Assembly: GCA_910587235.1 (NCBI GenBank)
Contig: CAJUKD010000020.1
Coordinates: forward strand, 1-43,263
Source: an uncultured Muribaculaceae bacterium
GTDB lineage: Bacteria > Bacteroidota > Bacteroidia > Bacteroidales > Muribaculaceae
DNA: 43,263 nt
Direction: 5' to 3'
The notes under the pieces were generated by a model that worked only from the letters and a program-made list of their open reading frames with translations, did no database searches and had not been told where the DNA came from. The position numbers were made by a program, and so were the translations under genes. Positions within the stretch are counted from its first letter, which is position 1, and every line of letters begins with the position of its first letter. Shown piece by piece: positions 15,521 to 23,748 of this stretch.

Positions 15521-17005
15521 ATGAAAAAATTAAGCATACTGTTGACGGCCGCCATCGCCTTCGGATTCACTGCCTGCGACGACGTCGAACCCAATCCGCC
15601 GGCACAGTCAAACCCCGAACTGGAGGCATTCGAAGCCGCCGACATCAAACTCGCACAAACTGCCGATCATACACTCGACCTGCAGACCGCACAGGAAGCT
15701 GAACAGCCCGTCACCGTTGCCGACATTACCGATCTGGCATACTTCCCAGAAGGCTACGACCTGAATTTTGTCTTTGAAGTGGCTCTCGACAACACATTCT
15801 CAAAAGTTGCCAAAATACCCGCCACATACGTCTACAACGAACAGGCAAAAGCCATACAGGTGCAGCCCGTGGAATTCGAAGACGCCATGCGCACCACATT
15901 CACACGCAACCCCGCGACTGTTGAAATCTTCACCCGCATAGCCGCCTACGGCATCAAAGACGGATCCACCGTACGCCTCGGCACTCCCGAAAAGCCCTAC
16001 TTCAACGACGCCACTTGGGAATACACCCTCAAGCGCCTCGACACTCCCGTGATCGAATCAGGTTACTGGCTCGTAGGCTCGTTCTGCAACTGGCAACCGG
16101 CAGCAGGCATAGAATTCATCCAGATGAACGCAGGAGATCCATACGACGAACCTGTATTCACAGCCGTATTCGAAGTAAGCGAAGCCCAGGCCGCAGAAGG
16201 ATATTCATGGAAGATCGTACCCGCATCGGCCCACGACGCCGACAACTGGACCGGAGCTTTCGGAGCACAAGGCGACCAGAACGAAGGCGTACTCGTACCT
16301 TCTCCCGAAGCACAGACTGAAGCAGGAATTGTCAAGGAAGCCGGCAAATTCAAACTGACCGTCGACATGCGGGCACGCACCTACACTCTGGCATACGCCA
16401 TCGACTTCCTCTACGTGCCCGGCAATGCCACAGGAACAAGCGACAAGGACTTCCAGACCAAAGTCCTCCGTCTGCCCACATCCGACTACACTCATTATCA
16501 GGGAGTGGCACGCCTGCGCAACGACTGGTACCTCACCGGCCAGCCCTCGAACAAAGGCATCGTATTCCGCCCCGACGGCGACGCCACAGTCGATTCCGAC
16601 AACATCGTCAGCGGCAAGATGAAAAACGACCCGACAGGCGAAGCCAAGATGCCGGCAAAAAACAGCCTCTACCTTATCGACGCCAATATCGCCGCTATGA
16701 CCTATAAGGCAAGCCCAATCACTGCAATCTCGGTTATCGGCAGCTTCAACGGCTGGAACCTGGAAACAGCGGTGCCGATGAAACACGCATCGAACTGGCT
16801 GACATGGACAGTCGAAAACGTCACACTCGACGACGGCGCGTTCAAGCTCAACTGCAACGGGGCCTGGACCATCAGCTTCGGCGGCGAACCTTCCAACATC
16901 GTGCCCGTCAACAACGGAGGTGACATGACCTGCGAAGCGGGAACATACGACCTCAAGCTCGATTTCTCGAAACTCCCGTACACCCTGACGATGACCCGGA
17001 AATAA
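15521..17005 (+). CDS. SusF/SusE-like multidomain surface glycan-binding lipoprotein
   Basis: A 494-aa lipoprotein with lipobox FTAC (C19) followed by acidic DDVE, an expected surface-export signal. An N-terminal SusE-type Ig domain (about 30-170) is followed by SusF-like binding modules: SGYWLVGSFCNWQP near 182, FLYVPGNATG near 291 with NDWYLTGQPSNKGIVFRPDGD, and ITAISVIGSFNGWNLETAVPM near 403. The WxVGxFNGW pattern is typical of SusE/SusF starch-binding domains. It is probably a retention and binding protein for an alpha-glucan-like polymer. It is last in the susC operon and followed by a 15-bp hairpin. Confidence 0.82.
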   Translation: MKKLSILLTAAIAFGFTACDDVEPNPPAQSNPELEAFEAADIKLAQTADHTLDLQTAQEAEQPVTVADITDLAYFPEGYDLNFVFEVALDNTFSKVAKIPATYVYNEQAKAIQVQPVEFEDAMRTTFTRNPATVEIFTRIAAYGIKDGSTVRLGTPEKPYFNDATWEYTLKRLDTPVIESGYWLVGSFCNWQPAAGIEFIQMNAGDPYDEPVFTAVFEVSEAQAAEGYSWKIVPASAHDADNWTGAFGAQGDQNEGVLVPSPEAQTEAGIVKEAGKFKLTVDMRARTYTLAYAIDFLYVPGNATGTSDKDFQTKVLRLPTSDYTHYQGVARLRNDWYLTGQPSNKGIVFRPDGDATVDSDNIVSGKMKNDPTGEAKMPAKNSLYLIDANIAAMTYKASPITAISVIGSFNGWNLETAVPMKHASNWLTWTVENVTLDDGAFKLNCNGAWTISFGGEPSNIVPVNNGGDMTCEAGTYDLKLDFSKLPYTLTMTRK

Positions 17006-17026
17006 ACAGTCAGGAATTAACATCCA

Positions 17027-17072
17027 AAAGCCCTATAGGACGAACAAAGCCATTTTTGTCCTATAGGGCTTT
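17027..17072 (+). terminator. Terminator of the sus-like operon
   Basis: A perfect 15-bp stem, AAAGCCCTATAGGAC (17027-17041) and its complement (17058-17072), encloses a 16-nt loop. The stem ends in TTT, so the U-tract is short. Located 22 nt after the SusF-like stop codon. Confidence 0.8.
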
Positions 17073-17091
17073 AAAATTTCCTCGTGAAAAA

Positions 17092-17122
17092 TTTCATCTT
17101 TCGGAAATTTGAACTAAATTTG
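17092..17122 (+). promoter_or_regulatory. Promoter of the secreted SusE-domain protein gene
   Basis: TAAATTTG at 17115-17122 matches the -7 consensus. TTTC at 17092-17095 is a one-mismatch -33 element with a 19-nt spacer. The predicted start near 17129 leaves a leader of about 52 nt. Together with the upstream terminator this makes the next gene a separate transcription unit. Confidence 0.6.
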
Positions 17123-17180
17123 CCACATAAACACAAGTTTATATCATCTTACAATTTTCAAATCTTTTTAATTACACCTT

Positions 17181-18077
17181 ATGAAAAAATTCTACGCTTT
17201 TGCCGCAGCTGCAGCTATGGCAATTACCATGAGTGCTCAGGCTCCCCTCTACATCACCGGCGAAGGTGACGCTATCAACAACTGGTCGCCCGACGCCCCC
17301 GCCGAAATGACTTTCGCCGACGGCAAGTACACATTTACCGCAGAACTCAATTCCTTCAAAATCTCTACCGCCAAAGGAACATGGGATGAATTCAACGCAG
17401 GATGCTACACCCTCGAAGCAAAGCCCAAAGAACCCGGAACATATAACCTCGTTGCAGGCGACGCAAACATCAACACTCCCTGGAAAGGCGAGTACACAAT
17501 CACTGTAGCCGGCGACCTCTCCACAATCACATTCGAAACCGAATCGCAGAAACCCGCCGACACTCTTATCGACTGCTATATCCGCGGCACCGTAAACGAC
17601 TGGTCCGTCGAACTTGCCGACCTCGAAATCTGGAAAATGGAAACCAATGCTACTGTTACAACCGTTGGCACTGTATACTGGTTTGACTGCGTAGGCGACA
17701 AAGTCATTCCCGCAGGTTCCGAAATCAAGTGCGCCGGCGCCGACTGGCAGGGTGGCATAAACTATACCCCCGGTAAATACTTCGACTTCGGCGAAGCTAT
17801 GGACTGCGCATACAACAACGGCGACAACATCCTCATTGAAGAAGATTACTCCGGCACAATCAAGCTCGAACTGGTAAACGGACCTTTCGAACCCGCCAAA
17901 ATCACTCTGTATGAAACCGTAGTTCCCCACGAATCAGCAGGTATCGCCGACATCACCGTTGACGAGAACGCTCCCGTCGAATACTTCAACCTTCAGGGCG
18001 TACGCGTAGCCAATCCCGAAAACGGCCTCTACATCGTTCGTCAGGGTGCCAAGACTTTCAAGAAACTCGTGAAATAA
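17181..18077 (+). CDS. Secreted SusE-like-domain protein with probable T9SS C-terminal sorting domain
   Basis: A 298-aa protein with a Sec signal peptide (about 1-21, cleavage near MSAQA) and no lipobox cysteine. Residues 22-120 (PLYITGEGDAINNWSPDAPAEMTF) and 130-245 (YIRGTVNDWSVELADLEIWKM) look like two SusE/SusF-like or SBD-like beta modules. The last 45 residues (SAGIADITVDENAPVEYFNLQGVRVANPENGLYIVRQG) fit the Por/type IX secretion C-terminal domain pattern. It is probably exported and attached at or released from the surface, perhaps as a glycan-binding accessory to the upstream SusCDEF set. It has its own promoter and terminator. No catalytic residues recognised. Confidence 0.7.
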   Translation: MKKFYAFAAAAAMAITMSAQAPLYITGEGDAINNWSPDAPAEMTFADGKYTFTAELNSFKISTAKGTWDEFNAGCYTLEAKPKEPGTYNLVAGDANINTPWKGEYTITVAGDLSTITFETESQKPADTLIDCYIRGTVNDWSVELADLEIWKMETNATVTTVGTVYWFDCVGDKVIPAGSEIKCAGADWQGGINYTPGKYFDFGEAMDCAYNNGDNILIEEDYSGTIKLELVNGPFEPAKITLYETVVPHESAGIADITVDENAPVEYFNLQGVRVANPENGLYIVRQGAKTFKKLVK

Positions 18078-18100
18078 TCCGTCACACGATTATATCCTCA

Positions 18101-18132
18101 AGAGCTGTCCCTCCCCGGACAGCTCTTTTTTT
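18101..18132 (+). terminator. Rho-independent terminator
   Basis: AGAGCTGTCC (18101-18110) pairs with GGACAGCTCT (18117-18126) around a 6-nt loop, and six further T residues follow. A textbook intrinsic terminator 23 nt after the secreted SusE-domain protein gene. Confidence 0.93.
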
Positions 18133-18183
18133 ATCATAATCCGACAACAATTCTTGCCTGACCCCGCAAGGCACAACACATTA

Positions 18184-18345
18184 CCCCACGCCCCGCGACG
18201 CAGCGCCACGAAAGCACCCCACCACGCCCCGCGACGAAGCGCCCAGAGGGCGCGGGATCGTGCTTAACCCCACGTTTACGTGGGGGACTACGTGCTATGT
18301 CAACAAAAAAGGCTCGGAGAGCCGGTGTTGTTACTCCGCGACGCC
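18184..18345. repeat. REP-like intergenic palindrome cluster
   Basis: GC-rich non-coding patch. A 22-nt unit beginning CCACGCCCCGCGACG occurs at 18186-18207 and 18222-18243 with one mismatch and a 36-nt period. The hairpin GCGCCC-AGA-GGGCGC lies at 18239-18253 and CCCCACG-TTTA-CGTGGGG at 18268-18285. This dense palindromic layout resembles bacterial REP/RAYT-type interspersed elements. No transposase is nearby. Confidence 0.6.
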
Positions 18346-18346
18346 C

Positions 18347-18373
18347 TAAACTCTAAACCATAAACTCTAAACC
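18347..18373. repeat. Tandem TAAACTCTAAACC repeat
   Basis: Two 13-nt copies of TAAACTCTAAACC at 18347-18359 and 18361-18373 directly abut the stop codon of the GtrA-like gene on the - strand. The wording resembles the arms of the inverted repeat at 6416-6520, which suggests a shared family of AT-rich gene-end repeats. Confidence 0.7.
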
Positions 18374-18802
18374 CTACTCCCTGAACGTCACCAGACGATT
18401 GTAGGCGAAATTGGCAAGAGTATAGACCACATTTCCCAGCAGCGTAGCTATTCCATATCCCGACAGGACAATACCGAGAATAAGATATTCGAAATCGCCT
18501 ATGCTACGCGTCAGCAGCCACACCACAGCAAGCTGTAGCAGATAGCATACCGCAAAACCTCCGACAAAACGCAGAGCCTCGCGGCGATACCCCCCCTGAC
18601 TGTGGAAAACCCACTGCTTGTTGCACAAGAACGAATTGATAACCCCGCAAACATAACCCAAAGCGTTGCTCAGATAAAGGTTCCATCCCAGAAGGGACTT
18701 GCACAGATAGATGACTCCGAGAGTCACAAGTGTGTTCAACGCTCCTACTATACAGTACTTTACAAACTGCACGTACTTATTGCTCGCGCTTACTTTTTTC
18801 AT
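18374..18802 (-). CDS. GtrA-family membrane protein
   Basis: A 142-aa integral membrane protein with four predicted helices (YCIVGALNTLVTLGVIYLC; LYLSNALGYVCGVINSFLCNKQWVF; FVGGFAVCYLLQLAVVWLL; LILGIVLSGYGIATLLGNVVYTL). The FVKYxIVGxxNT and NKxWVF patterns are typical of GtrA-like flippase-associated proteins, which assist undecaprenyl-linked sugar transfer across the inner membrane. The ATG at 18802 is preferred and overlaps the upstream TRIC gene by 26 nt; an extended start at 18847 would overlap by 71 nt. No glycosyltransferase partner is adjacent, so its substrate is unknown. Confidence 0.85.
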   Translation of the reverse strand: MKKVSASNKYVQFVKYCIVGALNTLVTLGVIYLCKSLLGWNLYLSNALGYVCGVINSFLCNKQWVFHSQGGYRREALRFVGGFAVCYLLQLAVVWLLTRSIGDFEYLILGIVLSGYGIATLLGNVVYTLANFAYNRLVTFRE

Positions 18803-19454
18803 TGGAATCAATATGATGGTCATCGGGAAGATCGGCCGGATCGACATGCAGCAACGGGAGCGACCAGTTGTAGTGAACGGCGGCTATCCGCAAGCCTATG
18901 ACGGACACGGCACACGATATCTGGGCTACAAGCGGCGACAGACCGGGCACAAGAACCATAAGCCAGTATATGATCCCGCCGGCTATACAGGCCGTGGCAT
19001 AGATGTCGCGACGGAAGAAAAGCGGCTCGACATTGATAAGTATATCGCGGATAATCCCGCCGAACGAACCCGTTATACAGCCCATGGCGATAGCCACCCA
19101 CATAGGATAGCCGGCAGCAATAGATTTCTCTATGCCGACTACAACAAACAGCGCCAGACCGATGGCGTCGAATATGAATAGCGTGCGCATGCCTTTCACC
19201 AGCGCCTTGCGGAAAACGAGTACTGTGGCAAGCGACAGTCCTGTCACAGCCAGATACATCCACGTCTGCATCCAGAACACGGGAATATTGAGCAGTACAT
19301 CGCGCAACGTTCCGCCTCCGATAGCGGTCACAAGGCCGATCACGTAAGCGCCGAACCAGTCGAAATTCTTGGCGGCAGCCAGGCGTATGCCGGATATAGC
19401 GAAAGCGATAGTACCAAGAACCTCTATGCCTACGATAAAAGCGTTTTCCTCCAT
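18777..19454 (-). CDS. TRIC/UPF0126-family trimeric cation channel protein (YicG-like)
   Basis: A 225-aa inner membrane protein with seven predicted helices formed by an internal duplication. Each half carries a glycine-rich pore motif: AIGGGTLRDVLL near residues 44-55 and GSFGGIIRDILI near 128-139. Bacterial TRIC homologues form K+-permeable homotrimers. It follows nth with a 22-nt gap and its end overlaps the GtrA-like gene, so the three are probably co-transcribed. Physiological role in this organism unknown. Confidence 0.9.
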   Translation of the reverse strand: MEENAFIVGIEVLGTIAFAISGIRLAAAKNFDWFGAYVIGLVTAIGGGTLRDVLLNIPVFWMQTWMYLAVTGLSLATVLVFRKALVKGMRTLFIFDAIGLALFVVVGIEKSIAAGYPMWVAIAMGCITGSFGGIIRDILINVEPLFFRRDIYATACIAGGIIYWLMVLVPGLSPLVAQISCAVSVIGLRIAAVHYNWSLPLLHVDPADLPDDHHIDSNEKSKREQ

Positions 19455-19476
19455 TTTCAGCTTTTTTCAATGATTC

Positions 19477-20133
19477 TTACTCGCTGTTTCCCGCCTTCGC
19501 GGCACGCAAGGCATAACGGCACACATCGGCAAGGAAGCAGGCGCCGCAGTCGGGACGCCGCGCCTTGCACACATAGCGGCCATGAAGAATCAGCCAGTGA
19601 TGCGCACGCGGAATATCGGACTCCGGTATATTCTCCACCAGAGTCTTTTCGGTAGAGAGCGGCGTCCGGCTGCGCGTGGTCAGGCCTATGCGTTCGGCCA
19701 CACGGAACACGTGGGTATCAACCGCCATGGCCGGACGGTCGTAAACCACCGACAGCACCACATTGGCCGTCTTGCGGCCTACACCCGGAAGCGTCAGCAA
19801 CTCATCCATCGTCGCCGGCACCTCGCCGCCGAAGTCGGACAAAAGCCTGCGGGCCATGCCGGCAAGAGCCTTGGCCTTGTTGTTGGGATACGAGCAGGAG
19901 CGGATATAATCGAATATATCGTCGGGAGTGGCTTCGGCCATAGCCTCGGCCGTAGGATAAGCCTCGAACAAAGCCGGTGTGATAAGATTGACGCGCTTGT
20001 CGGTGCATTGCGCCGAAAGAATCACAGCCACCAGAAGCTGGAAAGGCGAAGCGAACTCAAGTTCGGTTTCGGCCACAGGCATCTCGCGGCGGAAACGGTC
20101 GAGGACAATGCTGTATCGTTCGGCCTTTTTCAT
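19477..20133 (-). CDS. nth: Endonuclease III, DNA glycosylase/AP lyase
   Basis: A 218-aa HhH-GPD enzyme. The helix-hairpin-helix is LPGVGRKTANVV, with catalytic K121 and general base D139 (AVDTHVFRV). The [4Fe-4S] cluster has the canonical C-x6-C-x2-C-x5-C spacing at C189, C196, C199 and C205. It removes oxidised pyrimidines and nicks the abasic site in base-excision repair. It starts 33 nt after the pheS stop codon. Full length and intact. Confidence 0.97.
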   Translation of the reverse strand: MKKAERYSIVLDRFRREMPVAETELEFASPFQLLVAVILSAQCTDKRVNLITPALFEAYPTAEAMAEATPDDIFDYIRSCSYPNNKAKALAGMARRLLSDFGGEVPATMDELLTLPGVGRKTANVVLSVVYDRPAMAVDTHVFRVAERIGLTTRSRTPLSTEKTLVENIPESDIPRAHHWLILHGRYVCKARRPDCGACFLADVCRYALRAAKAGNSE

Positions 20134-20166
20134 CGGCTGATTCGTGCGGTAGAGAGCGGCGGATTA

Positions 20167-21186
20167 TCAGTGGGCGGCCGTAAATTCCTCCAGGAAACGA
20201 ACATCATTCTCCGAGAACATGCGCAGGTCTTTTACTCTGTATTTGAGATTGGTGATGCGTTCAACACCCATGCCCAGAGCGAAACCGGAGTACTCGCGCG
20301 AATCTATGCCGCAGGCGTCAAGCACATTTGGATCGACCATGCCGCAGCCGAGAATCTCGACCCAGCCCGTACCCTTGCAGAACGAGCAGCCCTTGCCGCC
20401 GCAAAGGTCACAGCTGATATCCATCTCGGCCGAAGGCTCGGTGAAGGGGAAATAGCTGGGACGAAGACGTATCTGCGTGTCGGTGCCGAACATCTCGCGG
20501 GCAAAGTAAAGAAGAGTCTGGCGCAAGTCGGCGAAAGTTACATTGCGATCCACATAAAGGGCCTCCACCTGATGAAAGAAACAGTGGGCGCGCGCCGATA
20601 TAGCCTCGTTGCGGTATACTCGTCCGGGGCAGATGATGCGCAGCGGCGGTTTGCGTGTGGTCATCACGCGCGTCTGCACCGACGATGTGTGGGTGCGCAG
20701 CAGAACGTCCGGATTACGGCCTATGAAGAACGTGTCCTGCATGTCGCGCGCCGGATGGTCGGCCGGGAAGTTGAGCGACTCGAACACATGCCAGTCATCC
20801 TCGATCTCAGGCCCTTCGGCCACATTGAATCCCAGACGGCTGAAAATAGCGATTATCTCCTCGCGCACTACCGACAGCGGATGACGTGTGCCGCAGCGCA
20901 ACGGAGCCTCAGTGCGCGTCAGGTCGAGGGCGGCACTGTCCGCGCCGGCCGATTCCGCACTCTGGCGCAAAGCGTTGATGCGCTCGGTGGCGAAATTCTT
21001 GAGGTCATTGATAGCCTGACCTACCGTACGCTTTTGGTCGGCGGGAACATTGCGGAATTCATCCATCAAAGCCGCCACAGCGCCTTTTTTGCTGAGGTAG
21101 CGTATACGCAAAGCCTCTACTTCGGCAGCGCCGGAGGCTTTGAGGGCTTCTATTTCGGAGCGTAAGCTGTTGATTTTTTCTATCAT
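20167..21186 (-). CDS. pheS: Phenylalanyl-tRNA synthetase alpha subunit
   Basis: A 339-aa class II synthetase subunit. It has an N-terminal coiled coil (about 1-90), motif 2 around RTHTSSVQTRVM...CPGRVYRNEAISARAHCFFHQVEAL, a Cys-rich loop CDLCGGKGCSFCKGTGW, and motif 3 with FALGMGVERI. With PheT (not in the window) it charges tRNA-Phe as an alpha2beta2 complex. CAAAAATA on the + strand at 21212-21219 reads TATTTTTG on the - strand and gives a plausible -7 box 26 nt upstream of the ATG. Confidence 0.97.
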   Translation of the reverse strand: MIEKINSLRSEIEALKASGAAEVEALRIRYLSKKGAVAALMDEFRNVPADQKRTVGQAINDLKNFATERINALRQSAESAGADSAALDLTRTEAPLRCGTRHPLSVVREEIIAIFSRLGFNVAEGPEIEDDWHVFESLNFPADHPARDMQDTFFIGRNPDVLLRTHTSSVQTRVMTTRKPPLRIICPGRVYRNEAISARAHCFFHQVEALYVDRNVTFADLRQTLLYFAREMFGTDTQIRLRPSYFPFTEPSAEMDISCDLCGGKGCSFCKGTGWVEILGCGMVDPNVLDACGIDSREYSGFALGMGVERITNLKYRVKDLRMFSENDVRFLEEFTAAH

Positions 21187-21230
21187 TGCAAGTGCTGTTT
21201 TTTCTTATGCGCAAAAATACGAATTTTTTT

Positions 21231-22547
21231 TTACTTGTCGCGCATGAAGATATTGACCGGTGTGCCTGTGAAATCCCAGTGCTCGCGGATTTTGTTCTCC
21301 AGATAGCGGCGATAAGGCTCCTTGACCCACTGGGGAAGGTTGCAGAAAAAAACGAATGTCGGCACCTGCGCACCCTTAAGCATGGTGATATACTTGATTT
21401 TCACAAATTTGCCCTTGTTGCTTGGTGGCGGGAAAGCTGCTATTTCCTCCTGCATCACGTTGTTGAGCTGCGACGTAGGCACCGTGCGACGGCGGTTTTC
21501 GAACACTGCGACGGCCGTTTCCACGACCTTGTAGATACGCTGTTTGGTCAGAGCGGAGGTGAATATTATGGGGAAATCGGTGAACGGCGCGAAACGCTCG
21601 CGTATGGCGGCCTCGTAGTGCTTGATGGCGGCCGTCGACTTCTCCTCTACAAGGTCCCACTTGTTCACCACAACCACCAGACCTTTCTTGTTACGCTGTA
21701 TGATGGAGAATATGTTGACGTCCTGAGCCTCGATTCCGCGTGTGGCGTCTATCATCAGTATGCAGACGTCGCTCGACTCTATGGCGCGTATCGAACGGAT
21801 GACCGAATAATATTCTATATCCTCGTTCACCTTGTTCTTTTTGCGTATGCCGGCGGTATCGACAAGATAGAAGTTGAAACCGAATTTGTCGTAACGGGTG
21901 TATATCGAGTCGCGCGTGGTGCCTGCTATGTCGGTCACGATGTGGCGGTCCTCGCCTATGAACGCGTTGATAAGCGAAGATTTACCCGCATTCGGACGCC
22001 CGACAATGGCGAAACGGGGAATATCGTCGAGCTGTTCGCCGTCGGCATCGACATCGGGCAGTTTGGCCACAACCTCGTCGAGAAGGTCGCCGGTACCGTA
22101 GCCGTTGACCGCCGACACCGGATATGGGTCGCCGAGCCCGAGTGCATAGAACTCGGCGATATTGTAGACCCATTCATTGGAATCGACTTTATTTGCCACC
22201 AGAATGACAGGTTTACGCGATTTGCGCAGTATCTCGGCCACATGGTCGTCGAGGTCCGTGACACCATTCATGGCATCGACCACAAAAAGTATTTCATCGG
22301 CCTGCTCTATGGCCAGATTTACCTGCTTGTTGATTTCCGATTCAAATATATCATCGGAGTTAACCACCCATCCGCCGGTATCGACGATGGAGAATTCCTT
22401 GCCGTTCCAGTCCACTTTGCCGTACTGGCGGTCGCGCGTCGTTCCGGCGGTCGGATCCACGATTGCCGTACGCGTTTTGGTCAGTCGGTTGAAAAGTGTT
22501 GATTTTCCTACGTTGGGGCGACCTACTATCGCTACGAGTTGTCCCAT
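21231..22547 (-). CDS. der: GTPase Der (EngA), ribosome assembly
   Basis: A 438-aa protein with two tandem G domains. The first has GRPNVGKST (9-17) and DTGGW; the second has GRPNAGKSS near residue 180, DTAGI and NKWD. A C-terminal KH-like domain follows (from about 355, including VPTSQLNNVM and FFCNLPQWVKEPYRRYLENKIRE). It is essential for 50S subunit maturation. Its own promoter lies at 22577-22607. Good family length; no defect seen. Confidence 0.97.
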   Translation of the reverse strand: MGQLVAIVGRPNVGKSTLFNRLTKTRTAIVDPTAGTTRDRQYGKVDWNGKEFSIVDTGGWVVNSDDIFESEINKQVNLAIEQADEILFVVDAMNGVTDLDDHVAEILRKSRKPVILVANKVDSNEWVYNIAEFYALGLGDPYPVSAVNGYGTGDLLDEVVAKLPDVDADGEQLDDIPRFAIVGRPNAGKSSLINAFIGEDRHIVTDIAGTTRDSIYTRYDKFGFNFYLVDTAGIRKKNKVNEDIEYYSVIRSIRAIESSDVCILMIDATRGIEAQDVNIFSIIQRNKKGLVVVVNKWDLVEEKSTAAIKHYEAAIRERFAPFTDFPIIFTSALTKQRIYKVVETAVAVFENRRRTVPTSQLNNVMQEEIAAFPPPSNKGKFVKIKYITMLKGAQVPTFVFFCNLPQWVKEPYRRYLENKIREHWDFTGTPVNIFMRDK

Positions 22548-22576
22548 AGTTCTTTTTTCTTTCTTGTTATCGGCTA

Positions 22577-22607
22577 CAAAATTAGCTTAAATTTCCCGGA
22601 CAGGCAA
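22577..22607 (-). promoter_or_regulatory. Promoter of der
   Basis: On the - strand TAATTTTG (22577-22584) matches the -7 box, and TTG (22605-22607) lies 20 nt upstream as the -33 element. The start near 22570 would leave a leader of about 23 nt before the ATG at 22547. Confidence 0.65.
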
Positions 22608-22623
22608 TGTTTAAAGAGAATAG

Positions 22624-22707
22624 ATTACAGATGAGAGATTTGATGAAAGATATAGGTCGAAAAGAAATAAGCCATATTTCTACAATCTATAATCTCTCTT
22701 CTCTAAT
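22624..22707 (-). terminator. Inverted repeat after era, possible terminator
   Basis: Arms at 22624-22640 and 22691-22707 are complementary at 15 of 17 positions. An inner hairpin, GAAATA/TATTTC, lies within the 50-nt loop. It sits immediately downstream of the era stop and just upstream of the der promoter. It lacks a clear U-tract, so its role in termination is tentative. Confidence 0.4.
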
Positions 22708-22708
22708 C

Positions 22709-23656
22709 TCATTCGATATATCCGAAAGAGCGGAGTTTGTTCTCGCGGTTGCGCCAGTCGGGTTCCACCTTGACGAAAATCTCGAGGTAGACACTCTTGT
22801 CGAAGAATTTCTCTATATCCTTGCGAGCCTCCATGCCCACACGCTTCAGCATCGAGCCGCCGCGCCCTATCAGTATGCCTTTCTGGCTGTCGCGCTCGAC
22901 ATAGACAACGGCCATGATATGGAGCGACTTTTCCTTCTCGTCGAACTTCTCGACGATGACTTCGGTCGAGTACGGGATTTCCTTGTCGTAGTTCAGCAGA
23001 ATCTTCTCGCGTATGATTTCGGTGACGAAGAATCGCGCGGGCTTGTCGGTCAGCGCATCTTTGCCGAAATAAGGTTCTCCGGCAGGAAGCAGCTCGACAA
23101 TGCGTGCCATCAGATTCGCCACATTGAAATGCTCCTTGGCCGAAGTCGGGAATATCTCCGCCTTCGGCAGCAGCTCCTGCCATCGGCTTACCAGCGCATC
23201 GAGTTCCGCATTATTTTTCAATAAATCGATCTTATTGATCACAAGCAGCACAGGCACTTTCTCGCCGGCCACCTTCTTCAGGAAATCGGCATTCTTCAAA
23301 GGCTCCTCAACCACATCGGTCACGTAAAGGAGTACGTCGGCGTCGGTCAGTGCGCCTTCGCTGAAATCCAGCATGCTTTCCTGAAGCTTGTACTTTGGCT
23401 TGAGAACACCGGGGGTATCGGAAAACACAATCTGGTACTCCGGAGTATTGACAATGCCCATGATGCGGTGGCGGGTGGTCTGCGCTTTCGAAGTGATTAT
23501 GCTTACGCGCTCGCCGACAAGGTCGTTCATCAGTGTTGACTTGCCGACATTCGGATTGCCTACTATATTGACAAAACCCGACCGGTGGGCTTCGTTCTGC
23601 GCTGTCATTGCCGGAAGAGTGTTCTCACCCTTTGCCGGCAGATTGTTCTCGCTCAT
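22709..23656 (-). CDS. era: GTPase Era
   Basis: A 315-aa protein. The G domain has GNPNVGKST (33-41), switch II DTPGV near 79, and NKIDLL for G4. A C-terminal KH domain (RDSQKGILIGRGGSMLKRVGMEARKDIEKF) binds the 3' end of 16S rRNA during 30S maturation. There is an N-terminal extension of about 25 residues before the G domain, a modest oddity; a later start is possible at the Met in PAMTAQNEAHRSG. It lies between fabH and der, a gene neighbourhood common in Bacteroidales. Confidence 0.96.
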   Translation of the reverse strand: MSENNLPAKGENTLPAMTAQNEAHRSGFVNIVGNPNVGKSTLMNDLVGERVSIITSKAQTTRHRIMGIVNTPEYQIVFSDTPGVLKPKYKLQESMLDFSEGALTDADVLLYVTDVVEEPLKNADFLKKVAGEKVPVLLVINKIDLLKNNAELDALVSRWQELLPKAEIFPTSAKEHFNVANLMARIVELLPAGEPYFGKDALTDKPARFFVTEIIREKILLNYDKEIPYSTEVIVEKFDEKEKSLHIMAVVYVERDSQKGILIGRGGSMLKRVGMEARKDIEKFFDKSVYLEIFVKVEPDWRNRENKLRSFGYIE

Positions 23657-23691
23657 ATCTCTGTTTTATATATATACTTATAAATAAACAA

Positions 23692-23717
23692 AAATAGCAC
23701 CTGAAAAGATGCTATTT
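23692..23717 (-). terminator. fabH terminator overlapping an era -7 box
   Basis: On the - strand AAATAGCA (23710-23717) pairs with TGCTATTT (23692-23699), and the T-rich end continues to 23690. This is an intrinsic terminator for fabH. The same bases contain TATTTTTG on the - strand at 23689-23696, which matches a -7 box for era about 33 nt upstream of its ATG. Confidence 0.65.
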
Positions 23718-23748
23718 CCGTTTTTAAAAACAGCCATGCGGTACGGGA

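Noticed and set aside
18133..18345. Possible CRISPR array in the repeat-rich intergenic patch
   Set aside because: Only two copies of the 22-nt unit, spacer of 14 nt and no cas genes; does not fit CRISPR geometry.
19582..21165. 527-codon open frame on the + strand across nth and pheS
   Set aside because: It spans two well-supported genes and their junction on the other strand; no motifs.
21186..22502. 438-codon open frame on the + strand opposite der
   Set aside because: Shadow of der; no domain recognised.
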